Of a stretch of 64,000 bases of DNA, positions 50,152-57,212 are shown one piece after another (within the stretch, counting starts at the first letter, position 1; every line of letters starts with the position of its first letter). A program made the translations under genes and the position numbers. This DNA is from Janibacter terrae NBRC 107853 (GTDB taxonomy: Bacteria; Actinomycetota; Actinomycetes; Actinomycetales; Dermatophilaceae), in contig NZ_BCUV01000007.1 of the NCBI RefSeq assembly GCF_001591405.1, forward strand, positions 124,001-188,000. The letters are read 5' to 3'. The notes below the pieces were generated by a model. The model saw only the letters and a list, made by a program, of their open reading frames with translations. It did no database searches and was not told the origin of the DNA.

Positions 50152-50595
50152 TCAGGCGAAGAGCGCGGCGAGCCGGTCGAGGGAGACCTGCAGCCGCTCG
50201 CTCGTCGTGCGACGGGCGCGGGCGAGGCGCCGCTCGTCGGTCAGCTCGCTCCAGTCGTAGGTGTGGGTGACCTCGGTGCGGCCGTCGTCGGTCGGGGTGA
50301 GCTCCCAGCGCCACAGGTGGCCGGGAGGCACGCTGCCCGGCTCGGCGGGTCGCCAGGCGATCCGCCGCCCCTCCTCGAACTCGACGACGTGGTTGTCCCG
50401 CCGCATGCCGTCCTTGGTGAGGACCATGACGAAGACGTCACCGACGGCCCGGACGCGCTGCCCCGACGGCGCCTCGGCGAGGTTGTCGTTGCCGTCCCAC
50501 GCGGGTTGGCGGGCCGGGTCGGCGATCTGCTCGAAGACCGCCTCCGGGGGCGCGTCGACGACGGCGGTGGCACTGACGACCTTGGTCTCGTCCAT
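50152..50595 (-). CDS. SRPBCC (START-like) family protein
   Basis: A 147-residue helix-grip protein of the polyketide cyclase/SRPBCC superfamily: ATAVVDAPPEAVFEQIADPARQPAWDGN at the N-terminus, RIAWRPAEPGSVPPGHLWRWELTPTDDGRTEVTHTYDWSE in the middle. It probably binds a small hydrophobic ligand; no specific function can be given. I chose ATG 50595 because the TAGGGT box ends 7 bases upstream; a GTG at 50604 is inside the promoter. Confidence 0.85.
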   Translation of the reverse strand: MDETKVVSATAVVDAPPEAVFEQIADPARQPAWDGNDNLAEAPSGQRVRAVGDVFVMVLTKDGMRRDNHVVEFEEGRRIAWRPAEPGSVPPGHLWRWELTPTDDGRTEVTHTYDWSELTDERRLARARRTTSERLQVSLDRLAALFA

Positions 50596-50602
50596 GGCAC
50601 CC

Positions 50603-50608
50603 ACCCTA
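50603..50608 (-). promoter_or_regulatory. -10 box of a leaderless SRPBCC transcript
   Basis: TAGGGT on the minus strand ends 7 bases before the ATG at 50595. No ribosome-binding site is present. Confidence 0.5.
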
Positions 50609-50617
50609 GGGCGGACG

Positions 50618-51541
50618 TCAGTCGGTGACCGCGATGACGATCTTGCCGTTGGCGGAGCCGCTGCGGCTCAGGGCGAAGGCGTCGGCCACCTGCTCGAGGG
50701 CGAAGGAGCGGTCGATCTCGACCGCGAGCCGCCCGGCGGCGACCTCCTGCAGCAGCTGTGCCAGACGCTCGCCGTCGGGCCGCACCCACACCCACCGGCC
50801 GCCGTGCTCCTCGACGGTGGGGTCGGCGACCGAGGCGAGGCGGCCCCCTTCGCGCAGCACGTCGAGGGAGACGTCGAGGACCCCGCCCACGAGGTCGGCG
50901 ACGGCGTCGACCCCGTCCGGGGCCACCTGCGTGAGGCGCTCGTGCAGCCCCTCCCCGTAGGCCACCGGCGTCACCCCGATCGCCGTCAGGCGGTCGTGGT
51001 TGGCGGGCGACGCGGTGCCCAGCACGGTCGCGCCGGCGGCCACGGCCAGCTGCGAGGCCAGGTACCCGACGCCTCCGGACGCGGCGTGGACCAGGAGGGT
51101 GTCCCCCTTCGTCACGGCGAGCGTCTCGAGGACGCGCAGAGCGGTGAGCCCGGTGAGCGGCAGGGCGGCGGCGACGTCGTCGCCCACCTCGTCCGGGACG
51201 GCCGCGACGTCGTCGGCCATGACCGTCACGTACTCGGCGAAGGTCCCGGCGGAGACGATCTGCTTGCGCGCATAGGAAGCCACCCGGTCGCCCTCGGCGA
51301 GGTCCGGGGTGTCCGGGCCCACCGCGTCGACGACGCCGGCCACGTCCCACCCGGGGATGACGGGGAAGCTCGCGTCCATGAGGGCGTCGAGCCCGCCGGA
51401 CATGACCTTCCAGTCCACCGGGTTGACCGCGGCGCGGGTCACGCGGATGCGGACCTCACCGGGCCCGACCTTGGGGACGGGCAGGTCCGCCATCCGCAGC
51501 TCGTCGTCGTCGCCGTACCGGTCATACGTCATTGCTCGCAT
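50618..51541 (-). CDS. NADP-dependent quinone oxidoreductase-like zinc-free alcohol dehydrogenase family protein
   Basis: A 307-residue MDR-superfamily protein: MRAMTYDRYGDDDELRMADLPVPKVGPGEVRIRV, VNPVDWKVMSG, PGWDVAGVVDAVG and the Rossmann LLVHAASGGVGYLASQLA. It lacks the structural zinc cysteines, as expected for quinone oxidoreductases. It likely reduces quinones or enones with NADPH. ATG 51541 gives the family-standard N-terminus; ATG 51532 is an alternative. Confidence 0.87.
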   Translation of the reverse strand: MRAMTYDRYGDDDELRMADLPVPKVGPGEVRIRVTRAAVNPVDWKVMSGGLDALMDASFPVIPGWDVAGVVDAVGPDTPDLAEGDRVASYARKQIVSAGTFAEYVTVMADDVAAVPDEVGDDVAAALPLTGLTALRVLETLAVTKGDTLLVHAASGGVGYLASQLAVAAGATVLGTASPANHDRLTAIGVTPVAYGEGLHERLTQVAPDGVDAVADLVGGVLDVSLDVLREGGRLASVADPTVEEHGGRWVWVRPDGERLAQLLQEVAAGRLAVEIDRSFALEQVADAFALSRSGSANGKIVIAVTD

Positions 51542-51586
51542 GGTGGGGTCAACCGCCCGATGGGGCGTGGGCATTCCGGACGGGGC

Positions 51587-51952
51587 TCAGTCCGCCTTCT
51601 TCACGACGCTGGACTTGAGGAGGATCTCGCCGAAGGGAGCCACCTTGGCCTCGAGGTCGTGCCCGTCACCGCGGTCGGGGATGATCCGGATGCTGCGGAC
51701 CTTCGTCCCGATCTTGAGCACGCCGCCGCCGGATCCCTTGACCTTCAGGCCCCGGACCACGGTGACGCTGTCGCCGTCGACGAGGACGTTGCCGACGGCG
51801 TCCTTGGTCACCGGCTCGGCCGCGTCCGGGCCCGGCTGCGACGCGTCGTCGGGCGACCACTCGTGGGCGCACATCGGGCAGGTGAGGAGTGCGCCGGACG
51901 CGTAGGTGAACTCGCCCGCGCACTCGGGGCACGCCGGCAGCTGGTCGCTCAT
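51587..51952 (-). CDS. Zinc-ribbon PhnA/YjdM-like protein
   Basis: A 121-residue protein with an N-terminal four-cysteine zinc ribbon (CPECAGEFTY...CPMCAHEW) and the PhnA C-terminal domain (KDAVGNVLVDGDSVTVVRGLKVKGSGG, VLKIGTKVRSIRI). The family's role is not settled; early annotation as alkylphosphonate utilisation protein is not supported for most members. The ATG at 51952 is preceded by a minus-strand -10 box 8 bases away. It diverges from the VOC gene. Confidence 0.9.
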   Translation of the reverse strand: MSDQLPACPECAGEFTYASGALLTCPMCAHEWSPDDASQPGPDAAEPVTKDAVGNVLVDGDSVTVVRGLKVKGSGGGVLKIGTKVRSIRIIPDRGDGHDLEAKVAPFGEILLKSSVVKKAD

Positions 51953-51960
51953 GGGTCCGG

Positions 51961-51970
51961 ACTCTAGCCT
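51961..51970. promoter_or_regulatory. Bidirectional promoter with overlapping -10 boxes (PhnA-like / VOC genes)
   Basis: The ten bases ACTCTAGCCT contain TAGAGT on the minus strand (51966-51961) and TAGCCT on the plus strand (51965-51970), sharing the CTAG core. They end 8 bases before the PhnA-like ATG (51952) and 6 bases before the VOC ATG (51977). Both transcripts should be leaderless and mutually exclusive at initiation. Confidence 0.6.
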
Positions 51971-51976
51971 GAGGTC

Positions 51977-52411
51977 ATGGCCCTGAGGATGGACAACGTC
52001 GGCATCGTCGTCGAGGACCTCGCCGCGACGGTGGAGTTCTTCCGTGAGCTCGGTCTCGAGCTTGAGGGCGAAGGGGAGGTCGCGGGCGAGTGGGCCGGTC
52101 GCGTCACCGGTCTGGGCGACCAACGCGTCGAGATCGCGATGATGCGCACACCGGACGGCCATGCTCGCCTCGAGCTCAGCCGCTTCGTCGAGCCGGCCGT
52201 CATCGCCGACCACCGCACTGCGCCGGTCAACGCGCTGGGCTACCTGCGGGTGATGTTCGCCGTGGACGACCTCGACGTGACGCTGGAGCGGTTGCGGGCC
52301 AAGGGCGCCGAGCTCGTGGGCGAGGTCGAGCGGTATGAGGACGCCTATCGGCTCTGCTACATCCGCGGTCCCGAGGGCATCCTCATCGGCCTGGCCGAGG
52401 AGCTCGGCTGA
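51977..52411 (+). CDS. VOC family (glyoxalase/dioxygenase fold) protein
   Basis: A 144-residue protein with two beta-alpha-beta-beta-beta modules: MDNVGIVVEDLAATVEFFRELGLELEGEG, VEIAMMRTPDGHARLELSRF, VMFAVDDLDVTLERLRAKGAEL and CYIRGPEGILIGLAEELG. Metal-binding Glu residues (ARLELS, GILIGLAE) are in family positions. The substrate is unknown. The start is fixed by the TAGCCT box 6 bases upstream. Confidence 0.87.
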   Translation: MALRMDNVGIVVEDLAATVEFFRELGLELEGEGEVAGEWAGRVTGLGDQRVEIAMMRTPDGHARLELSRFVEPAVIADHRTAPVNALGYLRVMFAVDDLDVTLERLRAKGAELVGEVERYEDAYRLCYIRGPEGILIGLAEELG

Positions 52412-52431
52412 CCCGTCCGGGCCCGGCTCCC

Positions 52432-53106
52432 TCAGGCCAGGAGGTTCCCGCTCAGGTGGACCTCCACGTCGTGGGCGTGCGCGAGGTCGACGAGCCGCGG
52501 AGCGATGTCGGCGAAGGACTGCGGTGACAGCGGGAGCGTGAGGTCGCGCAGGGCGCTGCGACCGTCGACGAGCTCGAGCTCGATGGACCGCCGCCCGTCA
52601 CGCATGCCGAGCCCGGTGCCGGCCGTGCGGTCGAGGCCGCCCTGGACCGCGGCTCGCAGGCGGTACCCGGGATCGAGCCGGGCGAGCGCGTTGGTGCGGC
52701 GAGCTCCCGGCAGATGGCTCCCGAGGGTGAGCGAGGAGATCTCGTCCCAGTCGATGTGGGGCTGGCCGACGCTGACCATCCCGTCGAGGACGACGAGCCC
52801 GTCCAGACCGCGGTCGTCGACGACGACCAGGGCGTCGGCCTGCCGGGACTGCCGCAGGACCTTGGTGAGCACCTCGACGGCACTGACCACTGTCGCGAGG
52901 GCCAGCAGGAAGAAGAAGATCCCGAACCCACAGCCGACGATCTTGCCGGCGAGGTCCAGCTGCTCGAGGGAGCCGATGACCATCCAGACCCCGAGGGCGC
53001 CCAGGGCGATCATCAGGAGCGTGGCGAGGCCGAAGCCCACGAGCTGCCGGCCGGCGCGACCCGGGTCGTACCGCAGGCTCAGCCGCTCACCGCTCCACGT
53101 GCTCAC
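52432..53106 (-). CDS. Two-helix membrane protein of unknown function
   Basis: A 224-residue protein I do not recognise. It has a short hydrophilic start, two closely spaced transmembrane helices (about residues 23-45 and 55-80), then a cytoplasmic domain of about 140 residues with SVGQPHIDWDEISSLTLG in the middle. This PH-like arrangement (membrane hairpin plus bPH-like domain) is common in actinobacterial hypothetical proteins. The GTG start at 53106 is supported by a TACGCT box 6 bases upstream. Confidence 0.7.
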   Translation of the reverse strand: MSTWSGERLSLRYDPGRAGRQLVGFGLATLLMIALGALGVWMVIGSLEQLDLAGKIVGCGFGIFFFLLALATVVSAVEVLTKVLRQSRQADALVVVDDRGLDGLVVLDGMVSVGQPHIDWDEISSLTLGSHLPGARRTNALARLDPGYRLRAAVQGGLDRTAGTGLGMRDGRRSIELELVDGRSALRDLTLPLSPQSFADIAPRLVDLAHAHDVEVHLSGNLLA

Positions 53107-53112
53107 GGGTCG

Positions 53113-53118
53113 AGCGTA
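53113..53118 (-). promoter_or_regulatory. -10 box of a leaderless transcript for the two-helix membrane protein
   Basis: TACGCT on the minus strand ends 6 bases before the GTG at 53106, with no ribosome-binding site. Confidence 0.5.
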
Positions 53119-53134
53119 GGGCCGCGACCTCCAC

Positions 53135-53140
53135 TAGCGT
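53135..53140 (+). promoter_or_regulatory. Probable -10 box for the dodecin-amidase transcript
   Basis: TAGCGT lies 49 bases before the dodecin ATG. Unlike many neighbours this gene has a normal leader with a GGAGG ribosome site at about 53180-53184. Confidence 0.4.
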
Positions 53141-53189
53141 GACGGGACCGATCCTCGGCAACGGCGCCGGGGCCGACCTGGAGGCAGTC

Positions 53190-53399
53190 ATGGCGAACCG
53201 GACGTACAACATCAGCGAGATCGTCGGCACGTCCCCCGACGGGGTGGACGCGGCCGTGAGGAACGCGATCTCCGAGGCATCGCAGACGCTGCGCAACCTC
53301 GACTGGTTCGAGGTGCAGTCCGTCCGCGGTCACGTGCAGGGCGACCAGGTCGCCGACTGGCAGGTGACGATCAAGCTGGGCTTCCGGCACGAAGGGTGA
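53190..53399 (+). CDS. Dodecin family flavin-binding protein
   Basis: A 69-residue dodecin, a small protein that forms hollow dodecamers storing flavins or related ligands. The sequence follows the family closely (YNISEIVGTSPDGVDAAVRNAISEASQTLRNLDWFEVQSVRGHV; the Trp stacks on flavin in known members). The ATG has GGAGG 6 bases upstream. Its stop overlaps the amidase GTG (GTGA). Confidence 0.93.
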   Translation: MANRTYNISEIVGTSPDGVDAAVRNAISEASQTLRNLDWFEVQSVRGHVQGDQVADWQVTIKLGFRHEG

Positions 53400-54696
53400 G
53401 CGGGGGCGGCCACGGGGCCGAGGCGGCCGTCGCGGAGGTCCTGGAGCGCGGGCGGACGGATCCGGCGGCGGCGCACGTCTTCACGCGGACGTATGCCGCG
53501 GATGCCCTGGCCGCGGCTCGCGCGGCGGACGTTGCCGCCCCGGGGCCCGAGCGCCCCCTGGCCGGCCTGCCGGTCACGATCAAGGACCTCTTCGACGTCG
53601 CCGGCGAGACCACGCTGTCCGGCACGTCCGTGCGCCGGGGGTTGCCCGCCGCCGAGGCCGATGCCGTCGTCGTGGCGCGCCTGCGCCGGTCCGGCGCAGC
53701 GATCACCGGACGGACCAACATGGTCGAGTACGCCTTCGGCGGGGTGGGCCTCAACCCCCACCTGGGCACCCCACGCAACCCTGCGGACCCCGACGTGGCG
53801 CGCGTCCCGGGCGGCTCCTCGTCCGGTGCCGCGGTGTCGGTGGGGCTGGGGCTGGCGGTCGCTGCCGTCGGCTCGGACACCGCCGGGTCGGTGCGGATCC
53901 CCGCAGCCCTGTGCGGACTCGTCGGGTTCAAGCCCACCCAGCGGCGGGTGCCGCTGACCGGGGCGGTCGAGCTGTCCCGCTCGCTGGACTCGATCGGGCC
54001 GATCGCCCACTCGGTCGCCGACTGCCTCACCCTGGACGCCGTCCTGGCCGACGACCCGCTCGACGTGGCCGCGCGTCCGTTGTCGGGCATGCGGCTCGCG
54101 GCTGCCACGACGCTCGTCCTCGACGACCTCGAGCCGGCGGTCGCCACGGCCTACGAGCGGGCCCTGCGGATCCTCGCCGATGCGGGGGCGAGCGTCGAGG
54201 AGGTGCCGCTGCCGCAGCTCGGCCGGATCGCGGAGCTCAACCAACCGGCCGGCCTGTCACCGATCGAGTGCTACGCCGCGCACGGAGAGCTGGTCCGCTC
54301 CCGTCACGACGAGGTCGACCCCCGCGTCTGGCAGCGGATGGCGCCGGGGCACGGGATCAGCGCGGCCGACTACCTCGCCATCCAGGACCGCCGCGCGCGG
54401 TGGATCGCCGAGACCGAGCGGGCGCTCCCTTCGACGCCGTGCTGTGCCCGACGGTGCCGATCGTGGCGCCGGCGATCGCCGAGCTGGAGGCCTCCGACGA
54501 GGCCTACTTCGCCGCGAACCGGCTGCTCCTGCGCAACCCCTTCGTCGTCAGCTGGCTCGACGGCTGCGCCTTCTCGCTGCCCTGCCACGCGGCCGGAGAG
54601 CTGCCGGTCGGCCTCATGGTCGCGGGACCCCGCGGCACCGATGCCCGCGTCGCCGAGGTGGCCCTGGCGGCCGAGCTGGCGCTCGCCGCGCGCTGA
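53396..54696 (+). pseudogene. Amidase (amidase signature family), interrupted by a single-base frameshift
   Basis: The first frame (53396 to about 54427) and a second frame (about 54428 to 54696) together read as one amidase of about 433 residues. The amidase Ser-Ser-Lys triad is intact: the Lys region is LPVTIKDLFDV, the cis-Ser GGSSSGAA and the nucleophile Ser region GSDTAGSVRIPA. After ...IAETERAL the reading continues only in another frame as PFDAVLCPTVPIVAPAI...PCHAAGELPVGLMV. The break is at the CCC run 54427-54429; one more C would restore the frame. Either a real recent mutation or a sequencing error is possible. It is translationally coupled to dodecin. Confidence 0.8.
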
Positions 54697-54707
54697 GCGG
54701 GTGCGGG

Positions 54708-55793
54708 TCAGACGTTGAAGCGGAACTCCACGACGTCACCGTCGACCATGACGTAGTCCTTGCCCTCCATGCGGACCTTGCCGGCGGCCTTGGCCTCGGC
54801 CATGGACCCGAGCCGGTCGAGGTCCTCGAAGGAGACGACCTCGGCCTTGATGAACCCGCGCTCGAAGTCGGTGTGGATGACACCGGCCGCCTTGGGGGCG
54901 GTGTCGCCGCGGTGGATCGTCCACGCGCGCGACTCCTTGGGGCCGGCGGTGAGGTAGGTCTGCAGGCCGAGCGTGTTGAACCCCTTGCGCGCCAGCTGGT
55001 CCAGACCCGGCTCGTCGATGCCGACGCTCTCGAGGAGCTCACGCGCGTCCTCGTCGTCGAGCTCGGCGACCTCGGACTCGAGCTTGGCGTTGAGGAAGAT
55101 CGCCTCGGCCGGCTCGACGAGCGCCTGCATCTGCGCCTGCAGCTCGGTGTCGGTCAGCTGGTCCTCGTCGACGTTGAAGACGTAGAGGAAGGGCTTGGTC
55201 GTGAGGAGACCGAGCTGGGAGGCGATCTTCATGTCGACCCCGGCGGCGGCCCCCTTCGCGAAGAGCGTGTCGCCCGCCTCGAGCACCTCGCGGGCGGCGA
55301 GCGCGGTGTCGAGGACGTCCTTGTCGGTCTTCTTGCCCTTGACCTCCTTCTCGATCCGCGGGATCGCGGACTCGAGGGTCTGGAGGTCGGCGAGGACGAG
55401 CTCGGTGTTGATCGTCTCCATGTCGGAGGCCGGGTCGATCTTGCCGTCCACGTGGGTCACGTCGTCGTCGACGAAGGCGCGCACCACCTGGCAGATCGCG
55501 TCCGACTCGCGGATGTTGGCGAGGAACTTGTTGCCGAGGCCCTCCCCTTCGCTCGCGCCACGGACGATGCCGGCGATGTCGACGAAGGAGACCGTCGCGG
55601 GGAGGATCTTCTCGCTCCCGTGGATCTCGGCGAGCCGCTTCAGGCGCGCGTCCGGCAGCGGGACGACGCCGACGTTCGGCTCGATGGTCGCGAAGGGGTA
55701 GTTCGCGGCGAGGACGTTGTTCTTCGTCAGGGCGTTGAACATCGTCGACTTGCCGACGTTGGGGAGACCGACGATTCCGATGGAGAGTGCCAC
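54708..55793 (-). CDS. ychF: Redox-regulated ATPase YchF (Obg-like)
   Basis: A 361-residue P-loop protein of the YchF/OLA1 family, an ATPase that binds ribosomes. G1 GLPNVGKST is at about 8-16, G3 DIAGIVRGASEGEGLGNKFL, and NVDEDQL in the G4-like position (family-typical non-NKxD). The C-terminal TGS domain ends MVDGDVVEFRFNV. The GTG start is 9 bases after a TAGACT box (55803-55808 on the minus strand), so its leader is at most about 2 bases. Confidence 0.95.
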   Translation of the reverse strand: MALSIGIVGLPNVGKSTMFNALTKNNVLAANYPFATIEPNVGVVPLPDARLKRLAEIHGSEKILPATVSFVDIAGIVRGASEGEGLGNKFLANIRESDAICQVVRAFVDDDVTHVDGKIDPASDMETINTELVLADLQTLESAIPRIEKEVKGKKTDKDVLDTALAAREVLEAGDTLFAKGAAAGVDMKIASQLGLLTTKPFLYVFNVDEDQLTDTELQAQMQALVEPAEAIFLNAKLESEVAELDDEDARELLESVGIDEPGLDQLARKGFNTLGLQTYLTAGPKESRAWTIHRGDTAPKAAGVIHTDFERGFIKAEVVSFEDLDRLGSMAEAKAAGKVRMEGKDYVMVDGDVVEFRFNV

Positions 55794-55802
55794 GGGGACA
55801 GG

Positions 55803-55808
55803 AGTCTA
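55803..55808 (-). promoter_or_regulatory. -10 box of ychF
   Basis: TAGACT on the minus strand ends 9 bases before the ychF GTG, placing the predicted transcription start at or within about two bases of the start codon. It lies just before the stop codon of the upstream membrane protein gene. Confidence 0.45.
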
Positions 55809-56099
55809 ACCGCGCGAAGGGGGATCCCCCGCCTCGCCCGTCCCCGCGGCCACCCAGCGGTGGAGCACGACCCGCAGGACGCACCAGATCGCGACGAAGA
55901 GGAGGAGCAGGCCGACCAGCCGCGGCCACGACCCGCCGGAGGTCGCGAGGACGGGCACGTAGATCAGGACGCAGACCACAGGGATCGCCGCGAGGAGCAG
56001 CGCGAAGTCCTTGGCGGTCTCCCGACCCCACATGGACCAGAAGGGCAGGCGCGTGGTCCGCCGCGGCAGCTGCACGTCCTCGAGCGGGTCGTCGCTCAC
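55806..56099 (-). CDS. Small two-helix membrane protein
   Basis: A 97-residue protein not assigned to a known family. A hydrophilic start (SDDPLEDVQLPRRTTRLPFWSMWGRE) is followed by two transmembrane helices (about 29-52 and 60-82) and a short Gly/Pro tail. Its GTG overlaps the NUDIX stop by 4 bases (GTGA), so it is translationally coupled to that gene. Confidence 0.7.
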   Translation of the reverse strand: MSDDPLEDVQLPRRTTRLPFWSMWGRETAKDFALLLAAIPVVCVLIYVPVLATSGGSWPRLVGLLLLFVAIWCVLRVVLHRWVAAGTGEAGDPPSRG

Positions 56100-56656
56100 G
56101 CGTCCTCCGGCGGGGTGGAGTTCTCGAGGTAGGCGGTGGCGTCGACGGCGCCCATGGCGACCTCCGCGACCATGGCCGCGGTGTACGGGGCCACCCGCTC
56201 GGCGACGGTCTGCGCGTCGGCCCAGTGGACCGCCTTGATCTCGCGTGCCTGGAGCCGGGCGTCGGCGAGGACCTCCTCCGGGACGTGGCCGAGGTCGAAG
56301 AGGCACAGCAGAGCGTCATCCCAGCCGCGGTAGGGCGGCAGCCAGTTGACGGCGAGCAGTCCCCGGACGGTGACGTCGAGGCCGAGCTCCTCCCTGACCT
56401 CCCGCACGACGCAGTGGGCCGGCGACTCCCCCGGGTCGACGATGCCGCCGGGCAGGTCCCAGTCCTGCTTGTAGACCAGCTCGCACAGGGCGATGCGACC
56501 GCCGTCCGTGCGCAGGACCCCTTGGGCGATGAGCCGCTTCTTGGGCAGGCGGGCGTTGAGGACCGTGTTGAAGGCGAGGCGCCCGGCCTCGGTCCCGAGG
56601 TCGGGACGAGCCGTCGAGGCCTTGACCTGCTCCTCGGTGGGCTCGTCGCGCGTCAT
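56096..56656 (-). CDS. NUDIX hydrolase
   Basis: A 186-residue NUDIX protein. The motif GGIVDPGESPAHCVVREVREELGL (about 70-93) fits the NUDIX box G-x5-E-x7-REUXEEXGU. It hydrolyses a nucleoside diphosphate linked to some other moiety; the substrate is unknown. The ATG at 56656 is fixed by the TAGCCT box 7 bases upstream. It forms a two-gene unit with the small membrane protein. Confidence 0.9.
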   Translation of the reverse strand: MTRDEPTEEQVKASTARPDLGTEAGRLAFNTVLNARLPKKRLIAQGVLRTDGGRIALCELVYKQDWDLPGGIVDPGESPAHCVVREVREELGLDVTVRGLLAVNWLPPYRGWDDALLCLFDLGHVPEEVLADARLQAREIKAVHWADAQTVAERVAPYTAAMVAEVAMGAVDATAYLENSTPPEDA

Positions 56657-56663
56657 GGCCCCG

Positions 56664-56669
56664 AGGCTA
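56664..56669 (-). promoter_or_regulatory. -10 box of a leaderless NUDIX transcript
   Basis: TAGCCT on the minus strand ends 7 bases before the ATG at 56656. It follows the stop codon of the upstream DinB remnant by about 7 bases. Confidence 0.55.
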
Positions 56670-56675
56670 CCCGCG

Positions 56676-57136
56676 CTACTCCCCCAGACGGCCGTCGATG
56701 CGCTCACGCAGCAGGTCCGCGTGGCCGAGGTGCCGGGCGTACTCGTCGATCATGTGCCCGAGCAGGGAGCGCAGGTTCCACTGCCACCCGCTGTGGTCGA
56801 CGAAGGCCCGACCGCCTCGCCCCACTCACCGTCCATGTTGCCCGGACCGCGGAAGAGGGTAGCGACGTCCTCCCCTTCGACGCACTGGCGGAACCACCCG
56901 CGCTCGACGCGCGCCATGTGGCGGACGAGCCCGAGGAGGGAGATCGTCGACGGCTCCACCGCGCGCTCGGCGAGCTGCTCTGGGCCCAGCCCGGCGCACT
57001 TGGCCTCGAGCGTCTCGCGCTGCCGCCGGAGGTACCCGGTGAGCATCGTGCGCTCGTCGCCCGCGAGGTCCTGGGGCGAGCGGGGGTCGCGTCCGCTCGC
57101 GTCGACGAGTCCTTCGGCGCGCTGGGTGTCGCTCAT
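56676..57136 (-). pseudogene. DinB/DUF664 family gene, frameshifted and internally shortened
   Basis: The first frame from ATG 57136 reads SDTQRAEGLVD...[40 protein letters not shown], a good DUF664 N-terminal two thirds. It then runs into nonsense. The family's C-terminus ([34 protein letters not shown]) continues in a different frame to a TAG at 56676-56678. The change of frame is near 56806-56812. Compared with an intact relative at 60100, about 30-40 residues between the ERGWF and LLGHMIDEY regions also seem missing. This points to a deletion rather than a sequencing slip. Confidence 0.75.
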
Positions 57137-57212
57137 GGCTCCACGATCCTGCGGCGCCTGCCGGTGGTCAACGGGTCGGCACCGTTGTCGGTGGTCGACG
57201 AGAGGATCAGTC

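Noticed and set aside
57137-57212. Promoter for the DUF222/HNH gene
   Set aside because: I found no TANNNT box at the distance used by neighbouring leaderless genes and no convincing -35/-10 pair.
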